Source: Paragordius varius | Taxonomy: Eukaryota; Nematomorpha | Reading direction: 5' to 3' | Length of the DNA: 64,000 bases | NCBI GenBank assembly: GCA_964247055.1 | Contig: OZ176052.1 | Location: 3,720,001 to 3,784,000 of the forward strand | Shown: in pieces, positions 35,240-46,456 of the stretch | Numbering within the stretch: the stretch's first letter is position 1 | Layout: every line of letters begins with the position of its first letter | Position numbers and translations under genes: made by a program | Notes under the pieces: model-generated | Databases searched by the model: none | Told to the model about the DNA's origin: nothing | What the model saw: only the letters and a program-made list of their open reading frames with translations

Positions 35240-38200
35240 CTTTTCATATACAGTATGAATAAGTATACATTGCTAGAAGTTATAAATAATCGCCAAATAG
35301 TAAATAAAACAAAGGGCAGTATATTAGCCAATAATACTGCCCTTTATTGTATTTGCTATTTGGCAATAATTAATAACTTTCTAGCAATGTGTGCTTATTC
35401 ATCCTGTATATTAATCTAAATATTTCTTTTTGCATCATACATATACCATTTAAATTATAAAATAAAAAATCGCATCACAGGGGGGCGCAAAAAATTTGGA
35501 TACTTTAATGAAAAAATAGAACTAGAAACAAATTAAACAGGTGCGATTTATCAAGTTTTTTCACCAATATGAAAAAAATATTTCAATGAATGGAGATATA
35601 AGGATCATTGATTGGGATTTTTATGATATTATAATATATTTTACACTTTTATCTAGGTAGAATTGAATATGAGAGATGCGTGCAAGAATTTTTATTTTCA
35701 ATTTGGTGGGGGCGTGAACATACAAAAGTTGGGAACCACTGATTTAAATTTTATCATATAATAAATTAATTATTTATTATGAAAAAATAATACTTTAGAG
35801 TGTTTTTAGTCAATTTTTATATATATACAATAGAAATTAACAAATAATTAAATAAAAATCAAAAACCTAAATGATGAAACGACATAAGGTTGTGCCAATT
35901 GTATTATGATAGAACCGCTCCCCAATTGATGACACGTATATCCACTATCCCAATCATAATTTTTGAAATCACCATTTATCAGGGCATTACGGGATCGACT
36001 TACACCTTCAATAACGCAAGCCGCGGCATTCAAAGATGCCACGTTCTCGGTTGGACCTTAAATTTAAGTAGTAATATATGTTGATTTCAAATGAGAAAAA
36101 GATAAAACGTAAGATATAAAAAGGCAGGCTAATAACTTTTTAATTTCTAGATAAAGGAAAAATATTTTTAGATCCGTCCGTGGTTGTTTTAAATAACGTC
36201 TTATAAAAATCAGAAATTTAAAAATATTTTAGAGAAAAATTTTTTTTTAATCCTTGATTTTTTGTATATAGCCTATAAACAAAAACAATATATAATTAGG
36301 TGAAAAGTAAAAATCATATTTATCCTTAAAACAATATTTTCAAATTTTTTTATTTTCTATATAACCATAATACAAAACCATTGGAGTAAAATGATAGATT
36401 ATAAAGAAAAAACATAAAACTAATATGAGAGCCATATTCTAATAATAATAAAAAAATGATATATTTTTCATTCAAATTCATTCAATAAGATAAAAAAAGA
36501 AAAACATATTTTTATACTAAAACCGATAATTTATTTTCAAATAACCAAGTTAAAAATAATTGGTTTTTTTATAATCTTAACGTTTGCCCTAGAATTTTAT
36601 GTATTTTACTATTATATAGAATTAACTGTTAAAAATAAAAGAAATTAAAACTTACATACAAGCCCATCCAATAACCTAAATGGTTTACACGTGTACATTG
36701 CTTCAAAATGGATTATATGAAAGACGCGATTAACTGTGTTGTGAGTTCCCACAATCTTAATATATCTAAATAAATAATAATTTCATAAATTTTTAATACA
36801 ATAAAAGGAATTTTATTTTATATGAAGAAATAACAAAAATAATTAAATTTTTTTATATATTCATACCTAACAACTCTCGGGATAAAATATAAATTTTGCC
36901 AAGATCTACATAAATATTTGGAATGATCTACTACGCAAACCCAATCGTTTTGATCCACTGCCGTTTCAATGTAGTAAGAATATGCCCTATAACAATATTT
37001 TTTGGAAAAAAACAATATTATAAAAATATTTAATACCTGATTATCTAACAAATCTATTTCATTATTTAAAAAAGTTCAACAACCTCATGTCCTTATCCCA
37101 AAGTAACAATTTGATATGGTTTATTATGCATTGCATGCCAAGTTTTATAATGATTCCATTAGCACTCGCTGATGTGTTGCTCGAGGTCGGTTGATTTCTT
37201 TATTAAATCCAATAAAATTTATACGTATATACTTTAAATTTTTCAGGGTTTGAATATTATTAATATCAAATACTTGACGGATCCACCGCTTAACGATGTG
37301 CCAGGCATATTGTTGTTACCATAAGCTGTAAAATAAATGTATTTTGTATAAAATTAATATAATATACACCATTTATTCAAATTCACCAAAAATTGGAATT
37401 CACCATTGAACAATTCAAACTCACCCTAAAAATAATTTATGTGTTTACGGGAAAATATAAGTCATCATCAATAAGAAATATATTTTTACGACATATTTTT
37501 TCAGCATTATATTAATTTTGAACAGAATTTCATATTTTAAAAATATTATAAACATATAATTTATTTTAAGGTAAATTTAAATTGTTCGCGGGTGAATATG
37601 GATTGTTCAAGGGTGAATTTGAACTGTAAATGGTATATAATCAAGAAAAAAGTATTTATATATAAATTGCGAATTAAAATTTTTCTGTTTTTATAAGTTG
37701 ATTAAAAGATATATATAAATGTGCCTCATAAAACACTTTTTAACCCTATGTATATTAGTTATGTATTGGCAATGACAAAAAAAGCGATAATTATATCAAC
37801 TTTTTTTAAAACATTTGTGATACGTTAAAGTTAATTAAGTCTAATTATTTGAGTATTAACTTTTTTAATATAAATCTGACATAACCTTTTATTGTCAATC
37901 AACAATTTAACATAGTTAAAAGGGTTTATATTACTCAAAATTTATAAACATTTACTCATATCACTCACTATATAGAACAAAAAAAGGGATTGTAAAAAAG
38001 AAAAAAAAATACCATTAGAATTTGCACTAACTACAAGTTGTTGGTCATCTATGGGATGTCGGGTAAACCCGCGATCTAAATCATAATTAACTGTATCGCC
38101 ATCTAAGAGAGCAGATCGCTTCTCCCCAAGTATAACATGGGCGCCGTGTCTAAATGTGGCGACATTTTCTTCAACCGCTAAAAATCAGATAAAAATAAAA

Positions 38201-41200
38201 TTATATTTTGTGCAAATATTAAAAAATGATTACAAATAATTTTCTTAAAAATGCAATAAGTAAGTATAAAGTCTGCATATTCAGATAATTATAAAGCAAA
38301 ATATATAATTTATAGTAGTTTTTTAACATATAAAATTCTTTGAGTAACCAACCTATGTTTTGGGATGTGTTTTATATAATATTGATTTAGATAGCTTTCC
38401 TAGTTCGATCAACTATACAATTAACTAAGATTGAGATTTTTTTAAATTATAGTTTTATTATGCGAAAAACTAATTTAAATTCAATAATTTTATGCTATTA
38501 AAATGGTTTTATGTATGTGCTTTCTTGATTCGAAAAACTTATTGTTGGTAAATATGAGATATATTACTCTTTCAATAAATATTGTTTTCTTTATTCAAAA
38601 AAACAATTAAATTTAGAGTCAGCACAAACATGGGATTAATTTTGAGAATATTTTGGTTATTATATAAATGATGATTTATAATACGATTTATATCATGGTA
38701 AATGTGTCGTACATAAAAATCCTCTGTAATTCAAATCACTGTTTCGTTTTTCCAATTTTTCCCTTATAGAATCGAGTAAATGTTCGGCAGGGATTAAGCC
38801 TGTAGGCCGTACCGTATCCATTATCTCTTGCAATGAAAGCAGGGGATATCTAAATATTGGAATTATGATTAATAAAAGGATTTAGTTGAAATTACTATAC
38901 AACTATGTTTTTTAACCCATTCATTAGGTCGGAAATAAAACCTTTCTTACATTAATTTAAAAATTAAAAACTAGGCCAAGTGTTATGAAAAATGAATCTT
39001 AAAATTCGAAATCGCGAATATATATTGGTACTAAACTCAAATTATGGATCATTTATGAATAAAAATGGTGCTGAAACTATGCTTGATCACAACAATCCAA
39101 AAATTTACACAAATATATCTTCAATCATAATTTATATTCTATGTTTTTGAATCTAACATAAATGCCCAAACAAAATAGTAAGTAACCTAACAGCTGCCAG
39201 TATTTCGGTTGGATCAGTGTCAGGATTGGCTTGAGACCAATGATAAACGGCTGAAAAAATTTGACCTTCTAGAGCGCAAAATGAATCCCTTCGTATCATA
39301 TCATACATCGCTGACTGCATATATAATATGTATGTATCAAACATTTGGAAAAAAAGAGATTTTGTCCAAAGATCAATATTAAAACTAAATTATAGGATAT
39401 ATGCTGATTGCTAAAATATAGCTAACTAATTGCATGCCAGATAGCATTTACAGTAGAGAGCAAAAATATTGGATGCAATTAAGATAAAACGGAGAAAACA
39501 TTTTTTCTGTCATACTAATTTAGGCTAATAAAATTACTTTTTGTAAATGTTATTTGGCAATATTAAAAATTAACAATGTATTTACTCATATTGTTTTTTT
39601 TAGTTTTTTAGTTAACCCTTTTTACGCAGCATTTGTACTAAGACAATGAAATTTGGATGTTTAGAATTACCGTATCCTTTATGCAAGAAAACATTAATTA
39701 TTCGTTTTACCCAATGAACGTTTACTTTAATGATTTACATGCATGTAAAAAATAATTAATATGATTGATCCTATTTTAGGGTGTAAAATCTTGACTCTTA
39801 TCCTATTCTCATACATATAACCAGAATTTGACTGACCGATTATAATGATTAATCGAATTATTTTAAACATGCATATGACGTAGTAATACATTTAGAAGAA
39901 ATTTTATGAAATAAAAAGTTTAAATATTATAACGTCTTATCAATTTTTTATTGATTATGTGATGTGTCGATTGTTATAAACATCATAAAAGCAATTTAAT
40001 TGGTTAGTTTTAATTTAGGTGCGATATATATAGCATATTGTGGCATTAATTAATGATAATAATAAACAGTTATATATTTAATACCAATCAAACCCAACTA
40101 TATATATAAAATCAAACTAACTCGTTTTGAAAAGTAATTACTTACCGCTGATAAGGACAAATAAATTTTATTCTCCAATATTTCAGTTGAATGACGGTCC
40201 ATGAATTGAAAACACGTTTCCCGTAAACCATGCAGGCGATACAAATTAGCCATGTCGAAAATCATGCACACATTTTTAACCGTGAGAATGGCCTTTAAAT
40301 AATCACTAATGGCACTTTCTAGATGCGTGAAACCGTATTGATTTGCTAACCCAATAATCTCTAATAGTGTTTCCTCCTGTTTTAATATATATAACGAAAA
40401 TATAAATAAGGTAAATTTATATACATATATATGTTTGATGATTTCATGAGAGTGTGAAAGGAAAAAGGAAACTAGAGAATAGAGAGGGACATGGTTACAA
40501 AAGTAAAATTAAACAATATTTTTATAATAATCACTTAATTTTTAACCTACACTTTAATATCTGTCATTCAGCAAGTTAATTATTCTTAATGTTGTAGATA
40601 ATAATAAAATTTGGATTAATACAAAATAAATATAAGTTTTTTCGTAAAACACCTAGACAAAATACAAATAACTTTGACAAAATCAAATTTCAAATATAAA
40701 ATACGAAAACAAATTAGAAGCGTTATAAATGATTATTGATAATAAAATCGAAATGATCGATGACAGTAACTCCAAAACAAAATTTATATAATAGAGATTA
40801 TAAAGGACAGGCCGAAAAAGTATATTACCTGAGGGTTAATTTCAGTTAAAAAGTAAGCAAATTATATATACTTTATGATTCGTAAGATTCATTTTTCCAG
40901 TGTAAATATATTTGAGTAATATTTTAAATGCATTGCCAGGCGCGTCTTTAAGCTCAATTTCGTTACAACCAGGGAGAGATTCTTTCATACCACCGTATAG
41001 TAATGCCCTATATTAGAAAATTATGTTTTAGCAATTATTCAACTCCTCATAATGTACAAAAATTTAAGACACGCTCCTTTCAAATGCTCTTACATATAAA
41101 TAATAAAAAAATATGGATTCGAAGAGCAACAAATCTATATTTGATGCTTTTTTAATTAATAAAATAATTAAAAAATTATACCTAAAATATTCGCTTCTGG

Positions 41201-41369
41201 AGGCCAAAATAAATTTATGAGCTGGGAAACGGTTGCCTTCAACCATAAATATAACATCGGCATATTCCTCATTCAAAAATAGCGATCCAATATGTTCAGA
41301 TAATAAATCATAATGATTTATTTCTCCAACAAAGGTTTTAAATAAATTTAAATGATGATTATCTGACAT
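26667..41369 (-). CDS. BTBD9-like: BTBD9-like protein with giant Asn/Ser-rich C-terminal extension, 22 exons, 2,103 aa
   Basis: Exons: 41369-41182, 41007-40872, 40376-40146, 39314-39187, 38849-38713, 38177-38013, 37325-37274, 37197-37084, 36986-36867, 36765-36656, 36056-35867, 34438-34252, 34016-33557, 33304-33010, 32757-32357, 32273-31855, 31279-30571, 30363-30180, 29748-29342, 29033-28941, 28497-27835, 27589-26667; 6,312 nt, every junction in phase. Residues 1-594 align along all of human BTBD9 (612 aa): a BTB domain (~20-135; EEYADVIF, RALLYGGM), BACK (~140-275; FDMANLYRL), then two F5/8C-type domains (~285-450 and ~465-594; GEKRSALLDGDTVNYDLDRG, NYDWDSGYTCHQLGSG, LLLWDCDDRAY). BTBD9 is a likely Cullin-3 adaptor linked to sleep and dopamine/iron biology. 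A low-complexity insert (exons 7-8) sits inside the first F5/8C domain. Residues ~595-2103 are Asn/Ser/Thr-rich with conserved-looking islands (LRLFDWIVKGKAWP; FVDDELDLDDNDRAD). Alternative: a separate downstream gene, but no start or phase break supports that. Confidence 0.9.
34163..34206. repeat. (TA)n microsatellite
   Basis: Uninterrupted TA run of about 44 bp in the BTBD9 intron between exons 12 and 13, close to the donor site of exon 12. Confidence 0.9.
34790..35035. mobile_element. Hairpin MITE in BTBD9 intron 11
   Basis: The left arm 'ttcaccctatagtagtgcaa', 'ttcgcaacac' pairs with the right arm 'gtgttgcaaattgcccta', 'ttatagtgtgaaataagcc'. Outer parts pair more loosely (attgccacagtttaatta with ttaaatgccacaattaaatt). 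About 245 bp, non-coding. Confidence 0.6.
35209..35238. repeat. (TA)n microsatellite
   Basis: TA run of about 30 bp immediately to the left of the hairpin element at 35250. Confidence 0.85.
35248..35412. mobile_element. Near-perfect hairpin MITE in BTBD9 intron 11
   Basis: The left arm (tatgaataagtatacattgc, tagaagttataaataat, cgccaaatag, aaagggcagtat) is mirrored by the right arm (atactgccctttattgt, ctatttggca, ataactttctagcaatgtg, tgcttattcat). Loop of only about 10 nt. A 60-aa open frame through it has no significance. Confidence 0.75.
35456..35741. mobile_element. hAT-like non-autonomous element remnant
   Basis: The right end 'gttgggaaccactg' after 'ggtgggggcgtgaacata' matches the common hAT-type end CAGTGGTTCCCAAC in reverse. 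The flanks are identical 8-mers atttaaat (35448-35455 and 35742-35749), consistent with an 8-bp target duplication. The left end lacks the matching CAGTGGTT and has only 'caggggggcgcaaaa', so it is degraded. It lies in BTBD9 intron 11. Confidence 0.5.
37365..37636. mobile_element. MITE-like element, family A copy 4
   Basis: Begins tacaccatttattcaaattc and ends gaactgtaaatggtat. Left units 'ccattgaacaattcaaactc' and right inverted units 'ttgttcaagggtgaattt' are present. It lies in the BTBD9 intron between exons 6 and 7. Confidence 0.75.
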
Positions 41370-42099
41370 TTTTTAGAATATTTGTGGTCAAAATATGTGA
41401 ACTTTAAATCGAACAACCAATTGCAAACAACTGATTAAATTTAACCACAGAATAACTTGACCATAATAAAGCTTACGATGTATCAGAATAATGATTTGCA
41501 AATGTTTTAAGATGCAACATATATTATATAAAACTTATTTTTTTTCAATCAGATTGACTAATAATGTACACTGCATCCCAAATATGGGGTTACAAGAATA
41601 CTGAAATATATATAAGTTTTAATAAGAAAATGTATCAGGCTTATGATTATCTGGAACTTTTTGTTCTAAACCTTACGAATGATTTAACACCTCAATTAGA
41701 TAATTTTTTTTATTCCAAGGCTATTTAAAATTTGTATAGTTGTAAGTATTTAAAAATTTGGCCGATTTTAACACTTCATTACCTTTTCATTGTTTTGTCC
41801 TAGTTTACATTTGGAATATTTTTATATCCCATAAGTTCATAAATACAGTTTTAATCAATATTTAAGTAAAAATTTAATTATCAAACATTGTCCCCATGTA
41901 TTAGGTAAAAAAACTGATTTTACAATTTATTATAGAGCCTAAAATTGGGACAGCTCCAAAACACGTTTGAATTGGACAGCTAATATTAAAATAAATTATA
42001 TCAAATTTTTGGTTGTAAAAACTAGCCTAAAGCTTTATAAGAATAATGCCTATTGAATTAGCGATTCAAAAACATTAAAAAAATGATGGCAAAAATGTG
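41370..42099. other. BTBD9 upstream region
   Basis: No gene seen. The proximal part should contain the BTBD9 promoter and 5' UTR. From about 41870 it holds an inverted copy of the dispersed repeat also seen at 14270 and 20690 (for example 'attgggacagctccaaaa'). Confidence 0.4.
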
Positions 42100-42970
42100 A
42101 CATGATGATGTTGTTACAACTTTATATTTTTTATAAATTTTTGTACAATGTGCCTAAATGATAAAAAACCCATATTTTTAGATTCGGCTTAATACCTTAA
42201 ATATTTTTTAAGAAATGATTTTCTAACGGCTCTGGGATAAACTACCCAAAAAGATAATTGATTGTTTAAAATATGATTTCTTTAGCCTCTTAGGCGCATA
42301 TTACAAATTTTTTAAAAAAGTGGTAAAAAGATCATCATTTCACACTTTTTCGCCACCATTTTTTTCTTTAAAAATTAAGTCGTTAATCTAAATCAAATAA
42401 TATAATATCGTTAGAAAATGTAAATAATTAACTTATCTACTAGGTTGCATTTTACCAGTAAAAATTTGTTTATTGATTTTAAACTGAGCTGTTTAGTTAA
42501 ATCATTTTGTGGCAAAATTATTCTTTAAAACAGGGGTGGACCGCATTTTTTACTTAGAAAATTTGGCGGGCCGCATTTAGAGATGGTGATTCATAAATAA
42601 CTTATTTATTTAAAAAGTAAAAAATATCAAACACAATCTAACATTCTTTACTAATTTTGCCAATTAAGTGGACCTAATAGAAAAATTATTTAAGAAATAT
42701 CAGTTTTACCAAGCTTTCTCAACCTTATAATTATTATTACGGATTAAATATTTCACGGGCCGGGGGCCGCATGTTGAATACCCCTGCTCAATTACAAAAC
42801 TGTAAAAAATGTTTTTTATCTAATAAGGGAGAACAATGTTTGATAATTTTAATTTAATATAACTTTTTAAATAGTACATTATTTACAAGATTGAACTTTG
42901 TAACACAAAATACCCCTAATGTCATCGCGGACAAAAAAGTGAAAAGGTCATAAAGTAATACTAATTCTCA
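42100..42970. repeat. Dispersed repeat, interrupted by a hAT-like element
   Basis: Sequence of the same family as 13950-14460 and 20550-20900 ('ctttagcctcttaggcgca', 'gttgcattttaccagtaaaa', 'caatgtttgataatttt'). It is split by the insertion at 42531-42786. Confidence 0.5.
42531..42786. mobile_element. hAT-like non-autonomous element nested in older repeat
   Basis: Left end caggggtggaccgcattttt, right end gccgcatgttgaatacccct plus g, with subterminal 'ggcgggccgcat' and 'cacgggccgggggccgcat'. These GC-rich ends stand out in an AT-rich region and are characteristic of hAT-type MITEs. Flanks ctttaaaa and ctcaatta could be a diverged 8-bp target duplication. About 256 bp, non-coding. Confidence 0.7.
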
Positions 42971-43129
42971 CCTCAATCCTCTTTATGTGCAACATGAAAT
43001 TATTATACATTGTCCAAACCTGATAAAATATTATATTCTGATAGGAAAATATATCGGTGCTTTTTATTTTGGCCCTTACTAGTGATATAAAATTGTACAC
43101 TTTTGTTTTAACTGCTCCATATCATAAAA

Positions 43130-43900
43130 TGACTGGCGCACATTTTTTAAATAAAATTTTTTTGGTGTAAGCTAAGTGCTTTATTCCAAAAACTATCACT
43201 AAAATATATTATATCTACATATACAAAGAAACATTATTTTTAAATTAATTTCAGGGTATGGGCTCCAAAAGTCCCAAATTTTTTCGCTCTTCTAAAATGG
43301 GCTAGTTTTTTATAACTCATATATTGCGTTATGAAAATTTTGAATATATGCTAAATTTTGATATCAAATAAATTTTTTTTACAAAAATGCATACTTTTCA
43401 CAAAAATTTAATTTTTTGAGGGCAGGTGGAAACGATATAAAAACCCTTTAAGAATAAAACTTCGTTTCATATAATTCGAACATGCTGAATTATTACCTCA
43501 GAATTTAAATAATGCTTTCGTCTTCAATATGTTAAGTATCGGGTTTTTTCTAAAATTCACCGACAATTTGCAGCAAACGCACCCCTGAATATAAATTCAG
43601 AGATCGAAATGTTCAGCATCATCGAATTGTATGGAATGGGTTTATATATCTTTAACCGTTTTTATACCGTTTCCATCATGCCTCAAACTAGTTAAAAGTA
43701 TGCTTCCACAGAGGAAAATTATATTTTTGAAAAAGTATGCATTTTTTTAAGAGTATCGATATTAAAATGTAGCATATATTTTAATATCAAGCAATCTCGG
43801 CATTTTTATGCTTATTTTAAGACTAACCCATTTTAGACAAGAAAAAAATCTACCCATATCTAGAGGTTACCACAAAATATGTTTATAACTTTCTTATATC
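43130..43900. repeat. Fold-back element copy 3
   Basis: Left arm 'ttctaaaatgggctagttt', 'ttgagggcaggtggaaacga'; right arm 'ttataccgtttccatcatg', 'aagactaacccattttaga'. The central inverted pair is around 'aacatgctgaatta' and 'gaaatgttcagcatcatcga'. It matches the 22.1-kb and 24.3-kb copies. Non-coding. Confidence 0.6.
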
Positions 43901-43947
43901 AGTCAGGACCAAAACCAAAAGCATTATGATATGAAAGATTTTACTTA

Positions 43948-43949
<2 letters not shown>

Positions 43950-43996
<47 letters not shown>
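43950..43996. repeat. (TA)n microsatellite
   Basis: TA run of about 46 bp directly next to the fold-back element. The open frame spanning it is a repeat artefact. Confidence 0.9.
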
Positions 43997-44000
<4 letters not shown>

Positions 44001-45699
44001 CAGCCCCGACTTGGGACATAGTGTTTTGTACGTTAGTAAAACCAATTCTTCCATTTGGTTGCCTTATGTTGGTAGACACTAAAATGCGCACTGTATATAT
44101 CAGGATATTTTCTGTGTGTACTGGGTTAGGATGGATATGATACACAAAAGTATACAAAACAAAGTGTCAAATGATTGTTTAATGGATAATCCAACATAAA
44201 AAATTAAAATATAAATAAATTTGTACCACAGAATCAGGCCAAAATTCATAAAAATCAGACTCTGAATCGTATTATAAGGGGTTTCGGCGTAATATTTTTT
44301 TAAGTTAAAATCTAAAATCCAAATTCCTGCACTGTTTATTTTTGAAAATCATAACCAAAATACTTTCTTACTGCCTATAATTTGTAATTAAAATTAAACA
44401 ATATCGGGAATAATTTTTAATTGGTCCTAAGAATCTATATCAATTTCTAATTATTATTAAAAAAAGCGTCACATGTGCCATTTAATAATTGGCTTTAGGG
44501 CCTGGAAAAATGTGGAAGCCTATGTATATTTATTTATTTTAATGATAAAAGCGTCGATATCCCACTTATATGGCTCATGTTTTTAGCCCTTATCCATGAA
44601 AAATAGGTTTTTAAAAAATATAAGTTATGCCTTTGCCGATGTTTTTCGAAAACAGTTAACCCCGTACAAATCAATATTGTATATATTTTAGAAATTGAAT
44701 GCGCTGGGAAGTTACTGTTTTATATATACCCTTTGTTCGGCTGCATCACTGTAAAAATTTCGCAAAATATAATTTTCAAAATTGTTTTTTAGGCAATTAG
44801 GGCAGCCCCATCCTTTTACGGAAAAAGTTAATGCTTTTGATATCACCATTTAGAAAAATCGAACCCCAACACTTAGTCTTTAAAGAATTTTCAAAAAGCC
44901 TGTAGTCTGCATCATAAATTTTCAATTGTTCATGAACTCTACCATAAAAGTTAAGCCACATTTTTAAATTATACCTGTTAGCAGCCCTACTGTAAGAGTA
45001 CGTCTTATTTTACCATGTTATGGCTTTTTAATTTCGAATGAAAAAAACATAAAGGAGTAGATGATATATTATTGTAATTTGGACTATGAATATTATTTGC
45101 AACAGTTATTTACAGTTTAGAAAAGGATTTTAATATCTCTAAATCGTTTCGCTTAATACCACGCGGGACATGGCACAGATAATTTTTAAAATAATTTTTA
45201 AGTATATTGAATTTTTGATCAAAATTGTTTTGCTTAAACGCTTAAATCGTTTTAATTGAAAATAACTTATGGAATCGTTGACCCAACTTTTATAAAGTAT
45301 CATTTATCACCAACTAATTTAGAAGTGGTTATGATTTCCAAAATAATTCAATATACGCTTCTTTAGATTTCGAATTAACTCATTTTTCATTTTATGACAG
45401 TTAGCAAAATGTTCGAATAGTTACTATTGACGTAATGAAGTGCCTATGAAAAATATAAAAAAAAATAAATATTGGTATTTTTATTGCATCTGTATTACAT
45501 ACTCTAAAATGTAATGTAATGTGCCCTCTATCTTTTGCTTTTTCGGAATTTTGTACAAATCATATACATAATTAATTTTAATAAATATATATAATTGATA
45601 AATCCCATTATTATTACATAATATTACAAATAAAATAATTGCATCTTACAAATATCATTATTTTCATATCTTATTTCAAATAAAATCATTGTAATGCTT
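43997..45699. other. Intergenic, no gene seen
   Basis: AT-rich, stop-dense in all frames, no conserved protein segment. Weak resemblance to other dispersed repeats only. The right end probably includes the 3' UTR of the small acylated-protein gene. Confidence 0.4.
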
Positions 45700-46262
45700 T
45701 CATTTTAACGTTTCAGCTTGGATATTTGAATTTTCCGGATTATTTTGTATTATATTTTCCCAACCAGCTGGATTTTGAGACTTTATATCAGTTACTTGAT
45801 GTTGAAATGGTATTTCCATAGACGCAAAATTTTTGGTAGGACCGGTTGGAGGTTGAGAAGGCATCATGTTTTGTTGGGATGCAGGCATACGATTTGGAAT
45901 CGGTATGGGTGCTATCATACAAATTAAATATAGTCGATCTATTTTACACATTTTTTTCAATAACTGACCCTAATTTTATGTTATTTGTAAGGATTTTGCA
46001 ACTTTTTAATAAAACTTTTCTAGGTGGTCCTGTGATATAAAAAATAAATTACGAAAATAATAAAGAAAGTTTAAAAACCAGTCATTGGAATAGGACTTTG
46101 TGGAACTGCAGTGTCCAAATGCCCTTCATGAGAGAGTGAATCATCCTGAGAATGTGGTTCTGGACTTTGAGGCGGGCTTGCCTGTGCCTGGGCTGGAGGG
46201 GGTGGTCGAGGCGGGGGTGTCCGTTCTTTTTTCTTTTTAAAGCAGGATAAGCAACCTCCCAT
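45700..46262 (-). CDS. Small N-terminally acylated, proline-rich protein, 2 exons, 131 aa
   Basis: Exons 46262-46079 and 45911-45700 (396 nt, phase kept across the junction). The N-terminus MGGCLSCFKKKKER combines Gly2 (N-myristoylation), Cys4 and Cys7 (palmitoylation) and a lysine cluster, a standard signature for anchoring to the inner face of a membrane. A proline-rich stretch (~15-40, RTPPPRPPPP) of the SH3/WW-ligand type follows, then acidic/Ser sequence, then a second Pro/Met/Gln-rich segment and NPAGWENIIQ near the C-terminus. No transmembrane segment and no domain I can name. It is divergent from the gene at 46457, with 194 bp between start codons. Lipidation is predicted from sequence only; the overall role is unknown, possibly a membrane scaffold. 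Confidence 0.75.
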
Positions 46263-46456
46263 TATTATGTTATAGTTGATTACAAAATTATTTCTGTTTA
46301 ATTTCCAATAACAACAATATTATTATGACTGATTTGCAAATTTAGAAATTGAGATAATAATTGACTAAATGTAATTTGTAACAATTTTTACAACAATCAA
46401 AAACAAATCAGTTAATTAACTCAGCAAATTTATTATTGGATCCATTTAAATTTGTT
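46263..46456. promoter_or_regulatory. Divergent intergenic region, probable shared promoter
   Basis: 194 bp between the start codons of two oppositely oriented small genes. No core promoter motif recognised; the role is inferred from position. Confidence 0.4.

Noticed and set aside
35237-35419. Open frame of 60 aa
   Set aside because: Runs through a hairpin MITE; no protein similarity.
43945-44157. Open frame ending in Tyr-Ile repeats
   Set aside because: It is translation of a (TA)n microsatellite.
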